Source of the DNA: an uncultured Clostridia bacterium
Lineage (GTDB): Bacteria > Bacillota > Clostridia > Oscillospirales > Acutalibacteraceae
Length of the DNA: 5,016 nucleotides
Assembly: GCA_947165615.1 (NCBI GenBank)
Contig: CAMVBD010000146.1
Span: 1 to 5,016, forward strand
Reading direction: 5' to 3'
In this document: piece by piece, positions 1 to 5,016 of the stretch
How positions within the stretch are numbered: position 1 is the first letter of the stretch
How the letters are laid out: every line of letters starts with the position of its first letter
Notes under the pieces: generated by a model
Told to the model about the DNA's origin: nothing
The model's input: the letters and a program-made list of their open reading frames with translations, nothing else
Databases searched by the model: none
Translations under genes and position numbers: made by a program

Positions 1-2
1 TA

Positions 3-671
3 ATCATTTCAGGAAGTAGTATACTCGCCAATTTGTTTTCGGCAATCTTTGTGATCGTATTCGGATTTGTGTTTTATCGCGCCGCTGCCGGAAAATGGGG
101 AAAACTTCGCCGCGACGCCTACAAAGCGATGGGCTTTCTGCCGTATACCGTATATCTGCTGATTTCTCCTTTCTCCAGCTTTGTATACTTGCTGTTCACA
201 GGACTTTTCAACGACGGACTCATTCGCTCCGGCGCACAGATGATTTCTCTGATAAACCTTATTTCCGGTCTTGTATTCTTCCTGATTGAGATCGGCGTTC
301 TGATCCCCATTGCGATCGCGCATATGAAACGGATCGAGACAGCCGAAGGCATTGTCCCGCCAAAAGGACCTGCCCCCGCGCCGGTTTCCGCTGCGCAGGG
401 CTATCATGCCGTATACGGTTCGCCTGCTGCGGGACCCTATCAGCAGCCCTATACCGCGCCTACACAGCAACCCTATACCGCGCCTGTACAGCAGCCCTAT
501 TTCGATCAAGCTCCCACGCAGCCATATTATGGTCAAGTACCAAATGCTGAGCAGCCAAATTACTCGGCGCCGACTGCGTATACGACTCCCGATTCTCCCT
601 ATTCGCCTGATCCCGCGCCCTTTGCTCCCCAAGCGCCGTACGGAGAAACGCCCCAAAACAACTACGAATAA
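3..671 (+). CDS. Multi-pass membrane protein with Pro/Tyr/Gln-rich C-terminal tail (5' end outside window)
   Basis: The reading frame is open to the left edge, so the gene is taken as partial; 222 residues are visible before the TAA stop. A TTG at 33 could be read as a start, but it has no ribosome binding site at a usable distance and lies inside a hydrophobic segment, so it is probably internal. Three hydrophobic stretches are visible, at about residues 7-29, 46-69 and 80-106 of the fragment. A basic loop (KWGKLRRDAYK) lies between the first two and HMKR follows the third. From about residue 111 to the end the protein is low-complexity and rich in Pro, Tyr, Gln and Ala, with QQPYTAP repeats, and probably disordered. 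The positive-inside rule would place the KLRR loop in the cytoplasm, but the side of the tail is unresolved without the N terminus. I do not recognise the family. It ends at a strong terminator, so it is the last gene of its transcript. Confidence 0.72.
   Translation: MISGSSILANLFSAIFVIVFGFVFYRAAAGKWGKLRRDAYKAMGFLPYTVYLLISPFSSFVYLLFTGLFNDGLIRSGAQMISLINLISGLVFFLIEIGVLIPIAIAHMKRIETAEGIVPPKGPAPAPVSAAQGYHAVYGSPAAGPYQQPYTAPTQQPYTAPVQQPYFDQAPTQPYYGQVPNAEQPNYSAPTAYTTPDSPYSPDPAPFAPQAPYGETPQNNYE
441..500 (+). repeat. 24-bp in-frame tandem repeat encoding QQPYTAP(T/V)
   Basis: Two near-identical 24-bp units (441-464 and 465-488) and a third half unit (489-500) follow each other without a gap. Each unit encodes QQPYTAP plus T or V; the third copy keeps only QQPY before diverging. 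The units differ at a third codon position (CAG/CAA) and in the last codon. Further degenerate copies of the Q-P-Y theme follow (QPYYGQV, EQPNYSAP), suggesting that the whole tail grew by duplication of a short Q/P/Y unit. Confidence 0.85.
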
Positions 672-674
672 AAC

Positions 675-706
675 AAAAAAGTCGTCTCGGTCGAGGCGAC
701 TTTTTT
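675..706. terminator. Bidirectional intrinsic terminator between convergent genes
   Basis: Six A residues (675-680) precede a hairpin whose 8-bp arms are 681-688 and 693-700, with loop GGTC and one G-U pair when read on the plus strand. Six T residues (701-706) follow. The A and T tracts make it work in either direction. It lies 3 bp after the stop of the upstream plus-strand membrane protein and 11 bp beyond the stop of the minus-strand small protein, so it probably ends both transcripts. Confidence 0.92.
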
Positions 707-717
707 ATGGAACAACC

Positions 718-849
718 TTATTTTACGATTTTCATCAACGGCGCGACGTGGCGATGGATCCATGCGAAGAACCCAACTACGCCGACGATAAAGAAAAGTG
801 TTCCCAAACCGGATGCAAGACCGGTGATCAGTTTTTTCACTTTCGACAT
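718..849 (-). CDS. Small single-span membrane protein, 43 residues
   Basis: An ATG at 849-847 opens a 43-codon frame ending in TAA at 720-718. AAGGAG (863-858) lies 8 nt upstream of the ATG, an ideal ribosome binding site. The protein begins with a basic stretch (MSKVKK), continues with one hydrophobic, glycine-rich helix at about residues 7-30 (including GLASGLGTLFFIVGVVGFF), and ends in a short basic tail with WIHRH and a final K. A plausible promoter lies just upstream and a strong terminator just downstream, so it can form its own transcript. It may also be read through from the pseudouridine synthase gene, whose stop is 108 bp upstream with no GC-rich terminator between. The hydrophobic segment could be an uncleaved signal anchor; no clear signal peptidase site is visible. 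I do not recognise the family. A small regulatory membrane peptide or a toxin-like peptide are possibilities only; no antisense RNA for a toxin system is evident. Confidence 0.8.
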   Translation of the reverse strand: MSKVKKLITGLASGLGTLFFIVGVVGFFAWIHRHVAPLMKIVK

Positions 850-857
850 TCAGGTCT

Positions 858-863
858 CTCCTT
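858..863 (-). promoter_or_regulatory. Ribosome binding site of the 43-residue protein
   Basis: AAGGAG on the minus strand, 8 nt before the ATG at 849. This site is the main reason for calling such a short reading frame a gene. Confidence 0.85.
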
Positions 864-879
864 CACATTTTCTGTAGAT

Positions 880-909
880 AGTTTATCACAGTTGCATGGG
901 AGAATTCAA
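880..909 (-). promoter_or_regulatory. Putative sigma-A promoter of the 43-residue protein
   Basis: On the minus strand, TTGAAT (909-904) is followed after 18 bp by TAAACT (885-880), preceded by TG one base upstream (extended -10). The DNA beyond the -35 (about 910-945) is almost purely A/T and could act as an UP element. Transcription would start near 873, giving a leader of roughly 24 nt that contains the AAGGAG site. The -10 matches the consensus at only four of six positions, so this is tentative. Confidence 0.5.
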
Positions 910-919
910 TAGATATTTT

Positions 920-941
920 ATAAAAATTTTATTATTTTTAT
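920..941. other. A/T-only inverted repeat between the pseudouridine synthase and the small protein gene
   Basis: ATAAAAAT (920-927) and ATTTTTAT (934-941) form 8-bp arms around a 6-nt loop. The stem has no G-C pair and so is too weak to be a convincing terminator for the pseudouridine synthase gene. It may just reflect the A/T-rich tract upstream of the small-gene promoter. Confidence 0.35.
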
Positions 942-957
942 GAACGAATTATGAATC

Positions 958-1824
958 TCAAACTTCTGACAGGAAAAAGTCGTCAGGCACAGGGACCTTT
1001 ATGCGCATCGGAATTCCGGAAACGGGATGCGTAAAGCGTACCTCGCCGCAATGAAGCGCCGCACGGGAGATGCACGCCGTAAGCCCGCCGTACATCTCGT
1101 CTCCGGCAAGCGGATGCCCGATGGACGAAAAATGGACGCGGATCTGGTGCGTACGTCCGGTTTCGAGCGTCACACGCAGCAGGGTGTGCCGCCCATCCGT
1201 TTTTACGGCGGTCCAATGTGTCACAGCCGGGTCCCCCTCCGGGCCTGCCGCGCGCAGCGTTTTGCCGGGGTCTGGCCGGTAGATCGGCGTGTCGATCGTG
1301 CCGCTGCCCGAAAGGACTCCTTCGGCGATGGCAAAATAGGTTTTATCATAATGATCCTGCAGGCGGGACGCCATATGCCGGTTCAAAGCGATCAGGACAA
1401 GACCCGACGTCTGTTTATCAAGCCGCCCGACGGCGCGGAACACCGCGTTTTTTCCCTTTGCGGTCAGATACCCCGCAACGGCGTTTGCCAGCGTATCGCC
1501 CTGATGGTTGTGCGTCGGATGGACGGCAAGGTTTGCGGGTTTGTTTATGACGAGGAGGTCGTCGTCTTCATAAACAATATCCAAACATGAATAATCCCCC
1601 GGCTCGATCGTGTTTTCCTCATCCGGCAGATTGAGGGTCAGAAGGTCCCCTACTCGCATAGGATCGACAGTCCGGACGTGTTCTCCGTTCAAAAGCAGCC
1701 CCAGCGGATCGTTTTTGAGAACATTGACTGTTCTTGCGGACATATGAAGCGCACGGCGCAGAAAGACCTTGACGGGCTTGCCGTCAAAATCCGCGTCGAT
1801 CCGATACTCCATACGTCTGCTCAT
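958..1824 (-). CDS. RluA/RluD-family RNA pseudouridine synthase
   Basis: This cytoplasmic enzyme isomerises uridine to pseudouridine in RNA, most often 23S rRNA in this family; the exact target cannot be read from sequence. The 288-residue protein has a degenerate S4-like RNA-binding region (about 16-67, with VGDLLTLNLPDEE at its end). The catalytic domain starts near 81 with DIVYEDDDLLVINKPANLAV. The catalytic motif is GRLDKQTSGL, with Asp136 the expected nucleophile. K161-T-Y-F-A, and ETGRTHQIRVHF (221-232) followed by GHPLAGDEMYGG, are further family motifs. The length is normal for the family. The frame extends upstream to 1911, but the ATG at 1824 is preferred: the S4-like region follows directly, GGCGGTGA (1837-1830) matches the ribosome-binding consensus at seven of eight positions, and a near-consensus promoter lies inside the longer version. 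An ATG four codons further in (1812) is the alternative start. Paralogues are common in Bacillota, so no gene symbol is given. Confidence 0.95.
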   Translation of the reverse strand: MSRRMEYRIDADFDGKPVKVFLRRALHMSARTVNVLKNDPLGLLLNGEHVRTVDPMRVGDLLTLNLPDEENTIEPGDYSCLDIVYEDDDLLVINKPANLAVHPTHNHQGDTLANAVAGYLTAKGKNAVFRAVGRLDKQTSGLVLIALNRHMASRLQDHYDKTYFAIAEGVLSGSGTIDTPIYRPDPGKTLRAAGPEGDPAVTHWTAVKTDGRHTLLRVTLETGRTHQIRVHFSSIGHPLAGDEMYGGLTACISRAALHCGEVRFTHPVSGIPMRIKVPVPDDFFLSEV

Positions 1825-1829
1825 ACGTT

Positions 1830-1837
1830 TCACCGCC
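1830..1837 (-). promoter_or_regulatory. Ribosome binding site deciding the pseudouridine synthase start
   Basis: GGCGGTGA on the minus strand differs at one base from GGAGGTGA, the complement of the 16S rRNA 3' end. The GGCGG core ends 8 nt before the ATG at 1824. The site overlaps the predicted transcription start, so if initiation falls at 1834 or later part of it would be missing from the mRNA. Confidence 0.5.
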
Positions 1838-1840
1838 GTT

Positions 1841-1888
1841 ATTCTACCGCGTTTCTGGCGTCCCGTCAAGAAATTTATAATTATTTTA
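1841..1888 (-). promoter_or_regulatory. Near-consensus sigma-A promoter with UP-like tract for the pseudouridine synthase gene
   Basis: On the minus strand TTGACG (1869-1864) is followed after exactly 17 bp by TAGAAT (1846-1841), each with five of six consensus bases. Directly upstream of the -35, positions 1888-1871 are almost entirely A/T, as in UP elements. Transcription is expected to start near 1834, leaving a leader of about 10 nt before the ATG at 1824. Confidence 0.78.
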
Positions 1889-1897
1889 CAAAGGTGC

Positions 1898-1927
1898 TCA
1901 ACCGATTTCACATTGCGTTGCTAATAT
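1898..1927 (+). promoter_or_regulatory. Possible promoter of the serine hydrolase gene
   Basis: On the plus strand TGC-TAATAT (1919-1927) resembles an extended -10 box. With an 18-bp spacer the -35 would be TCAACC (1898-1903), a poor match. The position, about 30 bp before the start codon, is sensible for the divergently transcribed hydrolase gene, but the call is weak. Confidence 0.35.
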
Positions 1928-1944
1928 AGAGTGAATGAATATGC

Positions 1945-1950
1945 AGGAGG
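1945..1950 (+). promoter_or_regulatory. Consensus ribosome binding site of the serine hydrolase
   Basis: A perfect AGGAGG lies 6 nt before the ATG at 1957. It fixes that start for the long frame and implies efficient translation. Confidence 0.9.
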
Positions 1951-1956
1951 GATCTT

Positions 1957-3555
1957 ATGTCTGAGTCATACCGCATTCCCCGCGCACTCTTCCCGGAAGA
2001 GGTCGGCGTCGATTCCCGTGTGATCGCGGCGTTTTTGGATGCAATCGAAGCCGAAAAATGGAACATCCACTCTTTTTTGATCGTACGCCACGGCAAGGTC
2101 GCGGCGGAGTGCTACCGCGCGCCCTTTACCAAGGAACGTCCGCACGCGATGTATTCCGTCTCCAAGACGTTTACGGGCACTGCCGTCGGTATCGCCGTGC
2201 GGGAGGAGCTGCTGCGGCTCGAGGACAAGGTCCGGGATTATTTTCCCGAGATCCTTGAAGGTGTAAAGGATGAGCGGCTCGACCGGATGACCGTATATCA
2301 TCTTATGACGATGACCGCCGGCAAGGACGTTTCCCTGTTGTCCGATAAGAGCAAGGGACACTGGGCGGAGGTCTTTTTCAACTCCCGCTGGTACAACGAC
2401 CCCGGCAAGGAATTCAAGTACGTCAGCGAAAACATGTATATTCTCTGCGCGATCCTGCATAAGGTGACGGGCATGAACGTGCGGGATTACCTGTGGGATC
2501 GTTTGTTTCAGCCTCTCGGCATGAAGTACCCCGCGTGGGAGACCGACGAAAACGGGATCGAGGCAGGCGGCTGGGGACTGTACGCCACGACCGAGGATAT
2601 CGCAAAACTGATGCTCGTGTATCAGAACGGCGGCGAACTCAACAGGCGCCGGTTTCTGGACGCGGACTTTGTGGAGGCGGCGACAAAAAGTCACATTGAA
2701 ACGGCTGAGGCCAATTCTTCTCCCGATTCCGCCGTCGGCTACTGCTACTGCATGTGGCGCAATCAGGGCGCTGTCGGCTACCGCGCGGACGGCATGTTCT
2801 CGCAGTTCGGCATTGTGTTTGAGGAATACGACGCGGTTCTCAGCGTCACGTCCGGAATCCCGATGGAGGGCAATACCAAGGAATTTCTTTGGAAGTTCTT
2901 CCCCCGCGCCTTCGGAGAGGATTTGCAGCCGGGAGAAGACGCGGTCGTTCTGCGCGACCGGCTGATGAACGCTACGCTGGAAACGCCGGAGGAGCCTTCC
3001 CACTCGCCGCTTGCGGTCGACATTGAAGGACGAAGAATCCACTTCCGCAAAAAGGTTTTTCTGAATCTTGTCGGGTTCCCGATGAGCATGCTGCCTTTGG
3101 CTGTGACGTACATGGCATCGGACAAGGCCGGCAACATTGACGACGTCCTGTTCCGCTTTAAGGAAGACGCCCTGACGCTCACCTGGCGCGAGGGCGATGA
3201 AACAACCCCCGTCAAGGCGGCGCTTGACGGGCGCTACGGCTACGGTGAAATGCTGCTGGGCGGCGTGAATTACAAGGTCTGCTGTACGGCGAAATGGCTG
3301 AATAACAACAGTCTCTTTGTGTCGGTACGTCCGATCGAAACCATCGGCAAACGGATGCTCGAATTCCGCTTCCGCGGAGACAAAGTGACGATGCTCCCGT
3401 CGTCCTCCACCCCGATCCCGGAGATCGCGGAATTCCTTGAAAAGGGCTTCCGGGATATGTGCCATGTCAGAATCGTACAGAAGGCTGTGCACGTCATTCT
3501 TTCGCTTCTTCCGCCGATCGTGGAGCCAAAGCACCGCGGCAGGTTTATTGACTGA
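1957..3555 (+). CDS. Serine hydrolase, beta-lactamase/esterase fold (class C-like), with extra C-terminal domain
   Basis: The 532-residue protein begins without a signal peptide, so it probably acts in the cytoplasm. Its N-terminal part (about 15-315) has the serine beta-lactamase/DD-peptidase/esterase fold. The SxxK motif is S67-V-S-K70 in MYSVSKTFTG, with Ser67 the expected nucleophile and Lys70 the base. The second motif lies in PGKEFKYVSENMYIL, with Tyr155 the probable catalytic tyrosine. It is followed by VTGMNVRDYLWDRLFQPLGM, typical of this family, and a GGWGLYATTEDIAKL segment. The third region reads GYRADGMFSQFGIVF (274-288), matching the usual ADGxxGQ-like stretch rather than a KTG triad. 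Residues about 340-532 form a beta-rich extra domain. Such proteins hydrolyse esters, amides or D-amino-acid peptides; the substrate here is unknown, and a true antibiotic-resistance role is unlikely given the cytoplasmic location. It is transcribed alone, divergent from the pseudouridine synthase gene and convergent with uvrA. Confidence 0.93.
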   Translation: MSESYRIPRALFPEEVGVDSRVIAAFLDAIEAEKWNIHSFLIVRHGKVAAECYRAPFTKERPHAMYSVSKTFTGTAVGIAVREELLRLEDKVRDYFPEILEGVKDERLDRMTVYHLMTMTAGKDVSLLSDKSKGHWAEVFFNSRWYNDPGKEFKYVSENMYILCAILHKVTGMNVRDYLWDRLFQPLGMKYPAWETDENGIEAGGWGLYATTEDIAKLMLVYQNGGELNRRRFLDADFVEAATKSHIETAEANSSPDSAVGYCYCMWRNQGAVGYRADGMFSQFGIVFEEYDAVLSVTSGIPMEGNTKEFLWKFFPRAFGEDLQPGEDAVVLRDRLMNATLETPEEPSHSPLAVDIEGRRIHFRKKVFLNLVGFPMSMLPLAVTYMASDKAGNIDDVLFRFKEDALTLTWREGDETTPVKAALDGRYGYGEMLLGGVNYKVCCTAKWLNNNSLFVSVRPIETIGKRMLEFRFRGDKVTMLPSSSTPIPEIAEFLEKGFRDMCHVRIVQKAVHVILSLLPPIVEPKHRGRFID

Positions 3556-3568
3556 TATACACCAAAGC

Positions 3569-3595
3569 AAAAAAGCGCCGGTCCGGCGCTTTTTT
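3569..3595. terminator. Bidirectional intrinsic terminator between the hydrolase gene and uvrA
   Basis: A perfect 7-bp inverted repeat AGCGCCG / CGGCGCT (3574-3580 and 3584-3590) around a 3-nt GTC loop is preceded by an A tract (3569-3574) and followed by a T tract (3590-3595). The stem is GC-rich and the tracts are symmetrical, so it should terminate the plus-strand hydrolase transcript, 13 bp after its stop, and the minus-strand uvrA transcript, 17 bp after its stop. Confidence 0.95.
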
Positions 3596-3612
3596 ACTAT
3601 TACTGTCTCTTA

Positions 3613-5016
3613 TTATGCTTTCTCCAGAAGTGGTTTCAGGTATTGGCCCGTGTAGCTGTTCGGGTTTTCGGCGACCTCCTCCGGCGTGCCGGTCGCAACG
3701 ATCTCGCCGCCGCGGTTGCCGCCCTCCGGTCCGAGGTCGATGATGTAGTCCGCGCATTTAATGACGTCAAGGTTGTGCTCGATCACAACAACGGTATTGC
3801 CCCCGTCGACCAGCGTCTGCAAAACGTCAATGAGTCGGTGCACGTCGGCAGTATGAAGTCCCGTCGTCGGTTCGTCGAGGATATAAAGCGTTTTTCCGCT
3901 GGCTCTGCGGGAAAGTTCCGTCGAGAGTTTGACGCGCTGCGCCTCGCCGCCCGAAAGTTGGGTGGAGGGCTGCCCGATGCTGATATACCCGAGTCCGACG
4001 TCAAAAAGAGTCTGCAGTTTTCTGCGGATTGCCGGGATGTTCTCAAAGAAACGAAGGCCTTCCTCCACAGTCATATCCAGCACCTCGGCGATATTCTTGC
4101 CCTTGTATCGCACCTCGAGCGTTTCGCGGTTATACCGAGCGCCCTTGCAGACTTCACACGGGACGTAGACATCCGCGAGGAAGTGCATTTCGATTTTGAC
4201 GATGCCGTCTCCCTGACAGGCCTCGCATCTGCCACCGGCGACGTTGAACGAAAAGCGCCCCTGCGAATAGCCGCGCATTTTTGCGTCGGAGGTTTCGGAG
4301 AAGAGTTTGCGGATATCCGTAAACACGCCGGTGTAGGTTGCGGGATTGGAGCGCGGCGAACGGCCGATAGGCGACTGGTCGATGTCGATGACTTTGTCAA
4401 GTTCCATTACGCCCTCAAATCCGTCGTTTTTACCGGGAACCTTTTTCGCGCCGTTGAGTTCGTTTGCAAGTTGTTTATAAACGATCTCGTTGACAAGACT
4501 CGATTTACCGGAGCCGGAAACGCCTGTCACGCAGATAAACTTTCCGAGCGGGAAGGAGACGTCGATGTGCTTGAGGTTATTTTCCGCAGCGCCGAGAACT
4601 TTTAGCTCTTTTCCGTTTCCGGGACGGCGAACCGAGGGGATCTCGATCCGTTTTTCCCCCGTCAGATATTGCCCCGTGATAGAGCGATGACAGGCCTTGA
4701 TATCTTCGAGTGTTCCCGCCGCAACGATCTCACCGCCGTGGATGCCGGCGCCGGGGCCGATGTCGACGATGTAATCAGCCGCCTTCATGGTATCCTCGTC
4801 GTGCTCGACGACGATCAGCGTATTGCCGAGATCGCGCAGGTCCTTTAGCGTTTTAATCAGTTTGTCGTTGTCGCGCTGATGCAGGCCGATGCTCGGCTCA
4901 TCCAGCACGTAAAGGACGCCGGTCAGCGCGGAGCCGATCTGCGTTGCAAGGCGAATACGCTGACTCTCGCCGCCGGAAAGCGTGCCGGACGACCGGGAAA
5001 GCGTCAGATAATCGAG
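3613..5016 (-). CDS. uvrA: UvrABC system protein A, C-terminal half (5' end outside window)
   Basis: UvrA is the DNA-damage sensor of nucleotide excision repair; it is an ABC-type ATPase that dimerises, binds distorted DNA and loads UvrB. The frame is open to the right edge and 467 residues are visible, about the last half of a protein that is normally near 940 residues. In order from the edge the fragment shows the first ATPase signature [17 protein letters not shown] (13-29) and Walker [16 protein letters not shown] (35-49). Next come the second Walker [10 protein letters not shown] (165-173) and a zinc finger with Cys264, 267, 287 and 290. The second signature [12 protein letters not shown] (354-365), Walker [13 protein letters not shown] (377-388) and His414 in VIEHNLD complete the second ATPase domain. 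All key residues are present and the C terminus ends normally with TAA. No uvrB or uvrC lies on the visible side; uvrB often lies upstream of uvrA, which would be outside the window. Confidence 0.98.
   Translation of the reverse strand, partial: LDYLTLSRSSGTLSGGESQRIRLATQIGSALTGVLYVLDEPSIGLHQRDNDKLIKTLKDLRDLGNTLIVVEHDEDTMKAADYIVDIGPGAGIHGGEIVAAGTLEDIKACHRSITGQYLTGEKRIEIPSVRRPGNGKELKVLGAAENNLKHIDVSFPLGKFICVTGVSGSGKSSLVNEIVYKQLANELNGAKKVPGKNDGFEGVMELDKVIDIDQSPIGRSPRSNPATYTGVFTDIRKLFSETSDAKMRGYSQGRFSFNVAGGRCEACQGDGIVKIEMHFLADVYVPCEVCKGARYNRETLEVRYKGKNIAEVLDMTVEEGLRFFENIPAIRRKLQTLFDVGLGYISIGQPSTQLSGGEAQRVKLSTELSRRASGKTLYILDEPTTGLHTADVHRLIDVLQTLVDGGNTVVVIEHNLDVIKCADYIIDLGPEGGNRGGEIVATGTPEEVAENPNSYTGQYLKPLLEKA

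Noticed and set aside
441..500. Short direct repeats as a possible CRISPR or iteron array
   Set aside because: The repeats are in-frame, adjacent with no unique spacers, and encode a low-complexity peptide, so they are coding repeats.
9..656. 215-codon minus-strand frame opposite the membrane protein
   Set aside because: Its translation is dominated by Arg, Ile and Gly runs that are the antisense of the Pro/Tyr/Gln tail; there is no start signal, and the plus-strand frame has coherent membrane segments and ends at a terminator.
33..671. TTG at 33 as the true start of the first gene
   Set aside because: The frame is open to the window edge, the only purine-rich stretch (AGGAAG at 11-16) is 16 nt away, and the TTG falls inside a hydrophobic segment. 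A partial gene is more likely.
352..912. 186-codon plus-strand frame overlapping the membrane protein and reading through the terminator
   Set aside because: It runs through a strong intrinsic terminator and then antisense through the small protein gene; it has no ribosome binding site, and its low complexity is a frame-shifted reading of the repeat tail.
1027..1590. 187-codon plus-strand frame opposite the pseudouridine synthase
   Set aside because: It is an antisense shadow of a gene with a full set of RluA-family motifs; no start signal and no recognisable domain.
1957..3555. Antibiotic-resistance beta-lactamase
   Set aside because: No signal peptide, no KTG-type third motif and a large extra domain; the fold is shared by many esterases and peptidases that are not resistance enzymes.
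1966..3570. 534-codon open frame on the minus strand opposite the serine hydrolase
   Set aside because: It mirrors the hydrolase codons, has no ribosome binding site or family motif, and its translation is rich in His, Arg, Ala and Val as expected from antisense of a GC-biased gene. The plus-strand frame has clear motifs and a perfect AGGAGG.
3643..4605. 320-codon open frame on the plus strand opposite uvrA
   Set aside because: It lies wholly within the unmistakable uvrA coding sequence in antisense and shows no motif or start signal.

Overview
The window looks like a chromosomal segment from a bacterium of moderate to fairly high GC content, probably a member of the Clostridia (Bacillota). 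This rests on the strong AGGAGG-type ribosome binding sites, compact intergenic gaps, symmetrical A-tract/hairpin/T-tract terminators and the style of the UvrA and RluA-family proteins. The assignment is an inference from sequence style; no marker in the window fixes the taxon. There are no RNA genes, CRISPR arrays, insertion sequences or other signs of a mobile element.

Layout from left to right: (1) the 3' part of a plus-strand membrane protein gene (to 671), with three hydrophobic segments followed by a long Pro/Tyr/Gln-rich tail containing a 24-bp tandem repeat; (2) a bidirectional terminator (675-706); (3) a minus-strand 43-residue single-span membrane protein (718-849), with its own ribosome binding site and a plausible promoter; (4) a minus-strand RluA-family pseudouridine synthase (958-1824), whose start is placed from a near-consensus promoter and a Shine-Dalgarno match; (5) a short divergent promoter region (1825-1956); (6) a plus-strand 532-residue cytoplasmic serine hydrolase of the beta-lactamase/esterase fold (1957-3555); (7) a second bidirectional terminator (3569-3595); (8) the C-terminal half of the excision-repair ATPase UvrA on the minus strand, running off the right edge.

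The genes do not form one pathway. The window is mainly housekeeping (RNA pseudouridylation, nucleotide excision repair) interleaved with a hydrolase of unknown substrate and two membrane proteins of unknown role. Transcription alternates in direction: both convergent pairs share one terminator, and the single divergent pair shares a region of about 130 bp. No multi-gene novel system is visible. The items most worth a second look are the 43-residue membrane protein and the low-complexity repeat tail of the first gene.
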